Assembly: GCA_028278345.1 (NCBI GenBank)
Contig: JANQEL010000234.1
Location: 1-60,915 of the forward strand
Direction: 5' to 3'
From: Myxococcota bacterium
GTDB taxonomy: Bacteria > Myxococcota_A > UBA9160 > UBA4427
DNA: 60,915 bases
The position numbers and the translations under genes were made by a program. Positions within the stretch are counted from its first letter, which is position 1. Each line of letters begins with the position of its first letter. Positions 26,312 to 35,700 of the stretch are shown here, in pieces. Under the pieces are notes generated by a model. The model was not told where the DNA came from. It saw only the letters and a program-made list of their open reading frames with translations, and did no database searches.

Positions 26312-27192
26312 CGGCGCACGCGCCGGGCGATCACGACGCGTTGGGGGATGTCGGGGACGAGGCCGTCGCTTCGACCTGCGAAGTAGCGGTGCTCGAGCTC
26401 GCGCTCATCGTCTTCGCGTGCGATTTCGAAACCCTCGCCTTCGATCATTCCTCGGAACTCGTCCGGCGGGATCGCACCCATCAGGGGTTCGTCCACCTGC
26501 TCGACCGTTCGCTGGATGCCCTGCATCAGCGCGCGGTGCGCCTCGCTCATATCGACGTCCGGCATGTAGTTGAGCACGAGGCGCGACTCGTCGGCCGCGA
26601 GTTCGGAAACGGTACGCAAGGTCGCAAGGGTGGCCGTGCGTGTGAGATAGGGAATGGTGTTCAGCCACGAGAACACGGCTGGGGTCGTCGGGTCGTAGCC
26701 CGCCGCTTCGAGCGCGTCATCGAGGGCATCCGTTTCGAAGTCGACGGGCACGAAGACCGGCAGCTGCGATGGTTCGACACCCGCTTCCGCGATGCGCTCG
26801 CGCTTCAGCGCCTGGACGTCGGGGTGGTCGATCTCGAAGATGCGCAGTCGCTCCCGCAACTCGTTGTGTCGCAGCGCAAAGGTGTCGAAGCCGGCGCCGA
26901 GGATCACGTACTGCGCGAGGCCGGCGTCGACACCACGCACCACTTCTTCCTCGGCCGCGCGCAGGGCCGCGATGTTCGCCGCCAGGAACGGCCGAACGTC
27001 CACGCCGCTGGTCTGCGGCGCCCGGCTGAGCAGCTCCGGATCGTCGAGCAACGTGCGCGCATCCGCGCTCATCAAGCGCTCGGCCCAATCGTCTCGCAGG
27101 ACGGGATCGACCGCGTGGCGCGTATGGAAGGCGCGCCCGAGGAGAGCGCCCTCTGCCGTGCCCACCTCTCGCCCCGAGCCCGTTTTTCCCAC
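26308..27192 (-). CDS. Class I SAM-dependent methyltransferase (leucine carboxyl methyltransferase / TIGR00027 type)
   Basis: A 294-residue methyltransferase. AQYVILGAGFDTFALR is the SAM-binding motif I of this family, FEIDHPDVQALKRERI is motif II, and the family's N-terminal RAFHTRHAVDP segment is present. It belongs to the PPM1/LCMT-like bacterial branch with roles in natural-product O-methylation, but this member's substrate is unknown. The start is GTG. It is coupled to the MFS gene downstream. Confidence 0.87.
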   Translation of the reverse strand: MGKTGSGREVGTAEGALLGRAFHTRHAVDPVLRDDWAERLMSADARTLLDDPELLSRAPQTSGVDVRPFLAANIAALRAAEEEVVRGVDAGLAQYVILGAGFDTFALRHNELRERLRIFEIDHPDVQALKRERIAEAGVEPSQLPVFVPVDFETDALDDALEAAGYDPTTPAVFSWLNTIPYLTRTATLATLRTVSELAADESRLVLNYMPDVDMSEAHRALMQGIQRTVEQVDEPLMGAIPPDEFRGMIEGEGFEIAREDDERELEHRYFAGRSDGLVPDIPQRVVIARRVRR

Positions 27193-27267
27193 GCCACTTC
27201 TCCGATTCGCTATGCAAGGGCTCGCGACACCCCAACCGAACCCAAGCTTCGATCATTCGGGAGCCAG

Positions 27268-29034
27268 GTGGCAAGAAGCAAATGCAATCGGCGTGGAGGT
27301 TCGACCCGAGGTGCGAGGGGCCGGGGCGAAGTCTCGGCCCGGGCCCGATTGATCGTGGGGGCTGCGTTGGTCGCCGCCCTCGCGTGGTTCGTGCACGCAC
27401 CGGCGCTCAACGCCCAGGCCCACTGCTTCGACGAGAACGAATTCCTGGTCTCGAACCCCCTGGTGCTGAATCCCAGCTGGCACTCGGTGGCCCGCTTCGC
27501 GACCGAGGTGCTCGAACCCTCGACGGTGGCCGGCTACTACGCGCCGCTCACCATGGTCTCCTTGATGTTCGACGTGGCGCTCGGCGGAACGCCCGACGAC
27601 CTCACCGCCTTCCACCGCACCAATCTCTCGCTTCACATCCTCAACGGAGTCGCCCTCGTCGTGCTCTTGAGCGCGCTATCGCGCGCACCCGAAGCGGCGG
27701 CGCTTGCGGCGGCGCTGTTCGTCGTGCATCCGCTGACGGTCGAGCCCGTCGCGTGGATCGTGGAGCGCAAGACCCTGCTCGCCACCTTCTTCAGCCTGCT
27801 CGCGTTGATCGCGTACCTTCGATCGAGCGAGGCCGAGGCACCGGGGATGCGACGCGCCGCGCTATTCGCCTTGGTGTTGGCCTGCCTCGCGAAGCCCACC
27901 GCCGTCGTGCTGCCCGCGTTGATGGTCGCCCTCGATCACTGGCCCCTCGACCGCCTTGACCTCTCGAAACTCGACTCCCTCGTTGATTCGGTGAAGCAGA
28001 AGCTCCCGTTCTTCGTCGTGGCGGCCGCCTTCGCGGCGATCACGCTGATCTCCCACGATCGAACCGCCGGCATCGAGGCACCAGCCGATGGCGTGCTCGC
28101 TCCGCTGTGGACGGCGATCCATCTGCTTTCCTTCTACCTGGGCAAGCTGGTCTGGCCGAGTGCGCTCTCTCCCGTCTATCTCCTGCCCGAACCGCTCTCG
28201 CTCGCGAATGCGCGACTGTGGTTCGACGTCGCGATCGTGATCGCCCTGGGTTCGGCCGCGGCGGTCTTCTCCATGCGCGGGGTGCGGGCGCCGCTGGTCG
28301 GCCTCGCGATCTTCGTCCTGGCGCTGACGCCCACCCTCGGCGGCTTGCGGTACAGCTGGGTCACGGCTTCCGACAAATACGTCTATCTACCCGCGATCGG
28401 GATTGCGCTCGTCCTCGCCTGGGGTTTCGCGCGCTTGTGGAATCGCGAGTCGGAGAAGGCCGGCGTCGTACGCGCGGGGCTCGTCGCGGTGGTTCTCCTG
28501 CTCGTGGGGATCGAAGCGGCGGCGGCGCGCGATCAACTCGCGAAGTGGCGAACGACCGAAGCGCTCTACGAGAGCATGTTGGAACTCACTCCGGACGTGC
28601 CGCTGCTGCACGCGAACCTGGGTCAGTACCACTGGCAGCGAGGACGCGTCGAAGCGGCGCGCTCTTCGTTCGAACGCGCGATCGCCCTCGACGCGAACGA
28701 CGCGCAATCACACAACAACCTCGGAGTGCTCTACTGGTCGACGAACCGTCCGCGCCTCTCCCTCGACCATCTCGATCGCGCGGTCGCGGCCGACCCCACC
28801 CTCTCCGCTCCCCACCGCAATCGCGGCATTGCGCTGAACGGTTTCGGGCGCTTCGAGGAGGCGCGGCAGTCGTTCGAACGCGCGCTCGAGCGCGACGCCG
28901 ACGATCCGCAGACCCACTGCGGGCTCGCGCTCTCACTCGGACAGCTCGGTCGGCGCGAAGCGGCACGCAGGCACTTCGAACGTTCACTCGAACTCGCACC
29001 GGGGTGCGCATTGCCACCGGGCATGCTTCGTTAG
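27268..29034 (+). CDS. Multi-spanning membrane protein with C-terminal TPR repeats (TMTC-like)
   Basis: About 588 residues. Roughly ten hydrophobic helices (residues ~35-430) contain FDENEFLVSNPLV early and AALFVVHPLTVEPVAWIVERKTLL, a loop seen in glycosyltransferase-like membrane proteins related to TMTC/PMT enzymes. The last ~140 residues hold four TPR units (for example HANLGQYHWQRGRVEAARSSF, written here as separate heptads A/G/Y). I chose the GTG at 27268: GGGAG lies 5 bases upstream and the N-terminus is basic before the first helix. The frame is open much further upstream, but that part is antisense to the methyltransferase. The function may be protein glycosylation; not proven. Confidence 0.75.
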   Translation: MARSKCNRRGGSTRGARGRGEVSARARLIVGAALVAALAWFVHAPALNAQAHCFDENEFLVSNPLVLNPSWHSVARFATEVLEPSTVAGYYAPLTMVSLMFDVALGGTPDDLTAFHRTNLSLHILNGVALVVLLSALSRAPEAAALAAALFVVHPLTVEPVAWIVERKTLLATFFSLLALIAYLRSSEAEAPGMRRAALFALVLACLAKPTAVVLPALMVALDHWPLDRLDLSKLDSLVDSVKQKLPFFVVAAAFAAITLISHDRTAGIEAPADGVLAPLWTAIHLLSFYLGKLVWPSALSPVYLLPEPLSLANARLWFDVAIVIALGSAAAVFSMRGVRAPLVGLAIFVLALTPTLGGLRYSWVTASDKYVYLPAIGIALVLAWGFARLWNRESEKAGVVRAGLVAVVLLLVGIEAAAARDQLAKWRTTEALYESMLELTPDVPLLHANLGQYHWQRGRVEAARSSFERAIALDANDAQSHNNLGVLYWSTNRPRLSLDHLDRAVAADPTLSAPHRNRGIALNGFGRFEEARQSFERALERDADDPQTHCGLALSLGQLGRREAARRHFERSLELAPGCALPPGMLR

Positions 29035-29041
29035 CAAGCCT

Positions 29042-29674
29042 TCACCGCCAGGCGAACACCGGCTGCTCGAAGTGGTCGACCCGCGTATCGCGTCCGTGGA
29101 TCGCCACTTCCCGGAGCTGATAGAGGAAGACGGCCGTCGGCGCGTGGATGTTGGTGCCGAGCATCGGCACCGAGATCACCGGGCGATCGCTCTCGGGGAT
29201 GGTGCGAAGGCGCGGCACGTGATCCCCCTCGAGCACCGCGAGCGGCACGCGGTAGGTCTCTGCCACCTCGGCGGGATTGGGATTCAGGGTCACGGCGTTG
29301 CCCGCCCACACGACGATCGGCGTGATCGCGTAGCCCGAACGCGTCGGGTAGTCGTCCATCGCGCCGAGGATGCGATCGGGCTCGATCTCGACTCCCACCT
29401 CTTCGGCGGTCTCGCGCAACGCCGCGTCTTCGGGCGTTTCTCCTGGATCGAGACGCCCACCCGGCAACGCCCACTGTCCGGCATGGCTCGCGAGCTTTGG
29501 CGCACGGCGCGTGATCACGAAGCACGCGTTGCCGTGATCATCGTCGAGCAACAAGAGCGTGACCGCCGCCCGCTTGAGCGAGTCGTCATCGTGACCGCGT
29601 CGCTCGAATCGCTCGAGGTTGCTCTCGAGCCGGGTGCGCAGCGCATCGTTCAAGGGGTATTCGGTGTCGGACAT
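29042..29674 (-). CDS. Nudix hydrolase, CoA pyrophosphatase-like
   Basis: A 210-residue protein with a complete Nudix box, GGRLDPGETPEDAALRE followed by TAEEVGV, preceded by KLASHAGQWALPG. This arrangement is typical of the CoA diphosphatase branch (NudL-like), which cleaves CoA to phosphopantetheine and 3',5'-ADP. The ATG at 29674 is the first in frame. It lies 10 bp downstream of the VOC gene, probably in the same leftward unit as that gene and the methyltransferase. Confidence 0.88.
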   Translation of the reverse strand: MSDTEYPLNDALRTRLESNLERFERRGHDDDSLKRAAVTLLLLDDDHGNACFVITRRAPKLASHAGQWALPGGRLDPGETPEDAALRETAEEVGVEIEPDRILGAMDDYPTRSGYAITPIVVWAGNAVTLNPNPAEVAETYRVPLAVLEGDHVPRLRTIPESDRPVISVPMLGTNIHAPTAVFLYQLREVAIHGRDTRVDHFEQPVFAWR

Positions 29675-29684
29675 CGTCGGCAGC

Positions 29685-30371
29685 TCAGCGATCCGTCGGC
29701 AGCGGTCCGGTCAGCGACGCGCGCTGGGAGATCTCGACCCAATTGCCGTCGGGATCGCACACCATGGAGAATCGCGCGACCTCACCCAGGGTTCTCGGCG
29801 GCGACCCCTCGCGTCCACCGCGTTCGAGCACGCCCGCGTGCTCGGCGTCGCAGTCCCACACCTGGATGGTGAGGTAGCGAAAGCCGCCCCCCGCGATCCC
29901 CGCATCTTCGGCGACATCGTCACCCGGCTCGATGAAGAAGAGCGTCTCGCCGCAGCGGTAGGTGTTCTCGGCCACTTCTTCGAAACCGAGCACGTGGCCG
30001 AACCAATGGGCGTGGGCGGCCACGTCGCGAACGCGCATGCGCACGCCGATCTGTTCGATGCCGTCGGTGCCCGGCGGACAGATCACGATGCGATTGCCGT
30101 CGGGATCTTCCAGGCGCCGCACCTCGGTCACACCCTGGCGCGCGATCCACACCTCGCGGTAGCCCGAAGGCGGAGCCTCGGGAACACCGTCGCGCCGATG
30201 ATTGAGCTTCAACACCGAACCCGAGAGGTCGTGGCGATGCTGCATGTTGCCGCCGCCGGTCGGCAGCGGCTCCTCGTAGGGCAACCCGACCTCCTGCTGC
30301 CAGAACTGCAGCATGGGCTCGGCGGTCGCGGTGAAGAGCGCAACGTCGACGCGGGGCTTGGCCAGCTTCAT
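29685..30371 (-). CDS. VOC superfamily protein with two glyoxalase-like modules
   Basis: A 228-residue protein with two tandem beta-alpha-beta-beta-beta VOC units. The first is about residues 8-100 (ending RRLEDPDGNRIVICPPG), the second about 110-215 (ending VCDPDGNWVEISQ). The repeated DPDGNxxxI motif holds the metal-ligand region. Substrate unknown; VOC proteins include dioxygenases, isomerases and resistance proteins. It starts 10 bp after the methyltransferase stop, so the two are likely cotranscribed. Confidence 0.85.
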   Translation of the reverse strand: MKLAKPRVDVALFTATAEPMLQFWQQEVGLPYEEPLPTGGGNMQHRHDLSGSVLKLNHRRDGVPEAPPSGYREVWIARQGVTEVRRLEDPDGNRIVICPPGTDGIEQIGVRMRVRDVAAHAHWFGHVLGFEEVAENTYRCGETLFFIEPGDDVAEDAGIAGGGFRYLTIQVWDCDAEHAGVLERGGREGSPPRTLGEVARFSMVCDPDGNWVEISQRASLTGPLPTDR

Positions 30372-30381
30372 CCGGTGAAGC

Positions 30382-31005
30382 TTAGACCTTCTTCGCTACC
30401 ACGAAACGACTCGGAAATCGCGGCGGGTAATCGCCGGTTTCGACGATTTCGAAGCCCGCATCGCGGATCAGGCCCTCGAGCTTCTCGACCGTGAGCATCG
30501 TGACGTGGGGCGCGAGGCCGAGAGGCTTCATGATCGCGATCGCCCAACCCCACAGCCGCGTCTTCTCGGCCAGGCAGACGCTCTTCGAGATGAAGGTGCC
30601 ACCCGGTTCGAGCAGTGCGTGCACCCGGCCGAGGACCTGGGGAATGTCGGGCAGCAGGTGAAGCAGGTTGAAGGCCAGCACGACATCGAAGCGCTCTTCG
30701 GCTGGATCGAGGTCGTCGGCGGTCGCGCACTCGAAGCGCGCGTTGTCGACCTCCGCGCGCTTGGCCTTCTCCTGCCCGATCTCGGCCATGCGCGGCGCGA
30801 TGTCGGTGCCGAGGATCGAGCCGACGTTGGGCGCGAGGAGCAGCGCCGTCGACCCCGTACCACAACCGATCTCGAGCACGCGATCCGTCGGCTTCAAGTA
30901 CGCGCGCGTCCGCTCGAGGGTCTTCTCGTAGTTCGCGACGTCCTTGATGGGTTGCTCGGCGTACTTGTCGGCACGCTTGTCCCAGAAACTCGCACTGTCT
31001 CCCAT
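30382..31005 (-). CDS. Class I SAM-dependent methyltransferase
   Basis: A 207-residue methyltransferase with motif I LEIGCGTGS (residues ~46-54), the acidic GTDIAPRM in motif II and FDVVLAFNLLHLLP in motif IV-V. The ATG has GGAGG 4 bases upstream. It resembles UbiE-like small-molecule methyltransferases, but the substrate is unknown. First gene of a leftward trio with the VOC and Nudix genes. Confidence 0.87.
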   Translation of the reverse strand: MGDSASFWDKRADKYAEQPIKDVANYEKTLERTRAYLKPTDRVLEIGCGTGSTALLLAPNVGSILGTDIAPRMAEIGQEKAKRAEVDNARFECATADDLDPAEERFDVVLAFNLLHLLPDIPQVLGRVHALLEPGGTFISKSVCLAEKTRLWGWAIAIMKPLGLAPHVTMLTVEKLEGLIRDAGFEIVETGDYPPRFPSRFVVAKKV

Positions 31006-31123
31006 GTCGCCTCCGATTCAAAGGCGGGCGCGAGACGCAACGATAGGGAGGGACACGAGCGGCGATCAACACCGCCTGGTCGGACCAAACGACCTGGATT
31101 CGACGGAGTGGCGTGGCGTGCGC

Positions 31124-32728
31124 CTACGCCAGGAGTTCCGGAATCTCGAGCCCCATGTCGGCGATCAGCTCGTTGCTGTAGGGGTAGTGGTCGTTGCGGC
31201 GCTCGTTTCGCACGTAGGGGTCGCCGTAGCCCTGCATGCTTGCGAGGGGACCCGTCTTGTATTCGGAATCCGGGATGTCGAAGGCGCGCAGCACGGTATA
31301 GAGCCAGCGGTTGTACGGAATGCCCGGGCGATCCCAGTGGGCGAGATCGGGACGGAAGCCATTCCAGATGCCGTCGTTGCTGAGGTTGCGGTAGTCGAGG
31401 AAGCGCCCCGTCTGCAGATAACCACCTGCACTGCCCGCCGTGAGCGTCGGAACGCCGATCGAGTAGTGGGTCTGCTGGCCCGACTCGTGGTTCCACACCA
31501 CCAGCGCCTGGTCGAGGTAGGTGGTGCCGCTCTCACCGTCGATCGAAACATCGAGCTGTTCGACCAGCGAAGTGAAGATCGCCTCGGCGGCAAAGCGGTG
31601 CGAGCGGATCGTGTAGTCCTCGGCCACGCTCGGGTTGCCGCGATGCGCGATCTCGGTGTGCCAGTTGCCCGAGAAGTCGTCGGCCAGCACGTCGGTACCG
31701 ATCGTCGCCACCCGCGTGAGCCCGCAGCGGAAGGCCGCGACGATCGTCCCCATGTACGCCTCCCAGTCGGGCATCTCGTCGGCGTGGCGCTCGCCACTCC
31801 AGTAGAGGTTGTAGGCGTAGTCGGGGCGGGTCACGGAATCGCAGGTGACGTTCTGGTTCTGGATCTTCGTCTCGGTGTCGCGCAGGCCGGTGATGAACTC
31901 GTCGAGGCGCGCGCGATCGTCGTTGCTGATCCGGTTGCCGTCGCCGTGGGCCGAGGTCATCACGCGGTTGTAATCGTCGAGCACGCGGTCGACCACGCCG
32001 AGGCGCGGATCGGGATCCCCCGAGCCACCCCCGCCACTCCAATCGGTGCCGAACACCGCGTCGAAGATGTGCGCCGCGCGCGGGTTGTTCTGCCCCGTGT
32101 CGGGGGTCGCGGAGACCGACCCCACCGGGCCGTCGTTCGAGATGCGCATGCTGCCGGTGTCGAAGTGGATCGAGCGCACTGCAAAGGGGTCGCCCGTAGG
32201 ATAGAAGGTGGGCGAGCGCGCGATCACGCGATCGATCGTCGGCATCGAGGGGAGATGCAGGTTCGACGCGATGCTCTGGTCGTCGAGATCGTGGTAGTTG
32301 CCGAGGTTGAGCGCGCGGTTGTGGCCCGTGTAGAACAGCACATCGAGGCCCGACACCACATTCACCTTGTCGAGGTGCGGGTTGAGGAAGTGCCCGAGCA
32401 CACGCGTGAGCTCGGGGGTGCCACTCGGGTTGTAGGTGTGCACGTTCGACGTCGTCATGTTGGCCAACGTGCCGTAGCGCATCGTGTGGTCACGCCCTTC
32501 GGAGGCGCTCCCGCTGTAGAGCTGCACCGTGGTCTGGCCGGGCGCTTCGATCGGCGCCCAATCCTCGATCGGCACGTTGCCGTGAGGCGTACCGATCGCC
32601 ACGAAGAACTTCGGGTAGGCCGTCTGCGCGTAGGCGTTCTTCGGCGCCAGCGAAGGCAGGAATGGCAATGCGAGACCCGCGCCCACGCCCTGAAGGAAGT
32701 GGCGGCGACTGATGGGGTTGTATCGCAT
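31124..32728 (-). CDS. DUF1552 domain protein with Tat signal
   Basis: A 534-residue exported protein. The N-terminus has a twin-arginine signal (SRRHFLQGVGAGLALPFLPSL, broken here as RRHFLQG plus a hydrophobic run). The body matches DUF1552, which is nearly always encoded beside DUF1592/DUF1588 c-heme proteins, as here. The role of the family is not established. The ATG has GGAGAG upstream. It follows the DUF1592 gene by 66 bp, so the large gene is first and this one second in a leftward pair. Confidence 0.85.
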   Translation of the reverse strand: MRYNPISRRHFLQGVGAGLALPFLPSLAPKNAYAQTAYPKFFVAIGTPHGNVPIEDWAPIEAPGQTTVQLYSGSASEGRDHTMRYGTLANMTTSNVHTYNPSGTPELTRVLGHFLNPHLDKVNVVSGLDVLFYTGHNRALNLGNYHDLDDQSIASNLHLPSMPTIDRVIARSPTFYPTGDPFAVRSIHFDTGSMRISNDGPVGSVSATPDTGQNNPRAAHIFDAVFGTDWSGGGGSGDPDPRLGVVDRVLDDYNRVMTSAHGDGNRISNDDRARLDEFITGLRDTETKIQNQNVTCDSVTRPDYAYNLYWSGERHADEMPDWEAYMGTIVAAFRCGLTRVATIGTDVLADDFSGNWHTEIAHRGNPSVAEDYTIRSHRFAAEAIFTSLVEQLDVSIDGESGTTYLDQALVVWNHESGQQTHYSIGVPTLTAGSAGGYLQTGRFLDYRNLSNDGIWNGFRPDLAHWDRPGIPYNRWLYTVLRAFDIPDSEYKTGPLASMQGYGDPYVRNERRNDHYPYSNELIADMGLEIPELLA

Positions 32729-32794
32729 TTCGATCTCTCCAGTGTCCGCACCCCGGACGGGCTGCCCGGGTAACGCGGACGGTCGTGCGACCTA

Positions 32795-35700
32795 CTAGTT
32801 CGACATCGTCCGTAGCTTGAACTCGGGCAGCAGCGCCGCGGCCTTGAGCATTCCCTGCAGGCCATCGGTCTCGAGAGCCGCCTCGAGGGCGTTCACTTCG
32901 CAGGAGTCGGTCGAATCGACCTCCATGCGGCGCTTTTCGAAGCGGTAGTAGTGGCGCGCGAAGCACTCGCTCGTCTTCTCGTGGTTCGCCACCAGGGAGG
33001 AGAGGCCCACCGCGTCGTCGACGGTGTCGGTCTCGCTCTGCGTGAGCAGCGGCGTGGTCGCCGTGTCGATCACCGCGCGATAGAACTCGTCACCGTCCTC
33101 GTCGAAGAGGATCTCCTCGGTGCGGAAGCGGCCCATCGCGTCGTAGTTCTCCGAGGGGAAGCCCACCGGGTTGATGAACGGGATGTGGCAGCTCGCGCAG
33201 GCCGTACCCGGGATCTCGGTGATGGCCGTGTACAGCTCGCGGGTCGAGAAGGTGTCGTGGATGACCGCTTCGTCCGGAACCATGGTGTTGTCGGGCGAGG
33301 CCACCAGCTCGTCGCACAGGATCTTGGTGCGGATGCGCGCGCCCTTCATCACCGGGTTGGTGCGGAACTCACCGTACATCTGCAGGGCGGCGCGGGTCAG
33401 CACACCGGCGCGCGGCTGCGAGGCCGGGAACGGCACCGGAGGATTGCTGCCGCCGAGCCAGGGCGAAACGCCGTAGGCCTGGGCGAGGTTCGCGTCGGTG
33501 GCGTAGGACTCGTTCGAGGTGAAGAGATCCGCCAGGTCACCGTCGCGCACGAAGGTCTCGTAGTCGGTGAGCGCGAGCACTTCGTCGATCGCCGCCTCGC
33601 GGTACGCCACGAGATCGAGGTTCGTCGGCAGCTGGGTGCCGAAGCCGTAGTCGGCCGCCAGGAAGTTCGCGCGCTCGGGCACGGTCGGGTCGAACTGTCG
33701 GATCTCGTCGACCCGCAGCCAGGCCCCGTAGAAGGCGCGCATGCCGTCGCGGGTCCGCGGGTCGTTGAACACCTGCTCGACCACCGCATCGAAGTCGTTG
33801 TCGATGTCACCGTTGGCCGCCGCATCGAAGAGGGCCTGGTCGGGCATCGACTGCCAGAAGTGGTAGGAGAGCTTGCTCGCCAGCTCGTAGGCCGAGAGCT
33901 CGGTTCGATCGCTATCGAAGGGATCGAGATCGCCGCGATACTGCTCGTGGTTCAGGAAGGCCGGCGCCATCAGCAGCTGCGTGATGAGGTCGCGGTAATC
34001 CGACGTCGCCATGTAGAAGTTCACTTCTTCGGTCGACAGCGGGTGACGCAGGGCGCGCTCGCCGAAGCTCTCGATGAAGTTCTGGCGGCAGGCGGTGTCG
34101 CCGCTGTTCGTCGCGCAGGAGCTACCCACGAAGTCGATCAGGCGCGAGCTGCTCTCGGTCACCTCGCCCGCGAGGGTCCAGGCCACGTTGAACCAACCCT
34201 CGACGTGGGAGGCGCTCACGCTCTGGTCGAAGTTCGCGAAACCACCGAGGCTCATGTCGTCCGGGATCTGGGCGATCAGGCTCTCGAGTTCGCCCATGAT
34301 CGCGTCGGCGGTCGAGCTGCTCATCTGCATGTGGAGCAGATCGCGCACGGTGTTCTCGTACTGCAGCTTCGACAGGCGCTGCAAGGTGATGGCCTGCATG
34401 GGATCTTCGTCGATCTCGCAGGTCTCCGTCGGCGGCGGCGTCACGTTCACCGCTTCGTCGATGTAGGCCGCGAGGTCGGCGATCGTCTGGGGCTGCGAGA
34501 GCAGGCCCGTGAGACCGCCCATCTGCGTGACTTCGTTGAGCGCGTGCTCGATGCCCGCCACCGTCGTGCCGTTCGCGATGTTGGCGATGTTGGTCGCGGG
34601 ATCGCTGCCGTGACAGTTCGAGCAGTTGGCGGAGTAGGAAGCCGCGCCCGCAACCGGGTCGCCCTCGATCGAGCCCGTCTCGCTGACGGTCACGCGCTGG
34701 GTGCCCTGCGCCCGGTTGCCCGAAGCGTCGGTCGCCGTCCAGACGACGTCGGTCGTGCCGTAGTAGAAGCCGCCAGCCGCGTCGTTCGTGATCGTGACGT
34801 TCGAGCCCGACAGATCGGCCGCCTGCGCCGTGCCGAGGTTCACCGAGACCGGCACCGTGGCTGACTCGAGGTTGATGTCGTTGGGCAGGGTGAGCACCGG
34901 CGGCGTGGTGTCTTCGATCGTGACGGTCTGCGTGTCGGTCGCGGTCTGGCCCACGTTGTCGGTGACGGTCCAGGTGACCGTGTGGGTTCCCACGCTGAAG
35001 CCACCGGAAGGCGCATCGTCCGTGATCGTGAGCGGCGGGGTACCACCGCTGGCGTTCGCGCTCCCCAGCGAAGGCGCGGTCGTCGCGCCCGTCGCCTCGG
35101 CCGTGCGATCGGAAGGTGCGTTGATCGCGAGCGCAGTCGGGTTGACGGTGATGCGCTGCGTGTCGGTCGCGGTGTTGCCACTGTCGTCGCGTGCAGTCCA
35201 GATCACCGTCGTCACACCGACCTCGAAGCCCATGGCCGGCGCGTCGTGGGTAATGGTCAGCGTCGGATCGGCGATGTCATCGGCCATCGGGTTGCCGAGG
35301 ACGACCTGTGTGCGGTCGCCTTCGGCATCCACGGTGCGATCCCCCGGCGCGTTGATCGTCGGGGCAGTCGTGTCGTAGATGTTGATCTGCTGGGTCGCCA
35401 TGCTGGTATCGCCATTGGCGTCCCGCACGGTCCAGTTGACGACGCTGTTGCCGACCGGGAAGCCGCTGAAGGAAGCGTCATGGCTCACGTCGTAGGGCGG
35501 GGTGCCGCCCGTGACGGTCGGGTTGCCGATCGTCGCGAGAGTCAGTGGCGCGGCGGCTTCGCGCGACACCATCGCAGGCGCAACGATCATCAGCTCCCCA
35601 GCAGAAACCTGATTGACCGTCACCATCTGGACGCCGGTCGCGGTATTGAAGAAATCGTCCGTGGCGTACCAGTGCACATTCGTCGTGCCGATCGGGAACG

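Noticed and set aside
26341..27267. A 300-codon extension upstream of the membrane/TPR gene in the same frame
   Set aside because: It is antisense to the methyltransferase gene and has no family match or start signal. The GTG at 27268 with GGGAG fits better.
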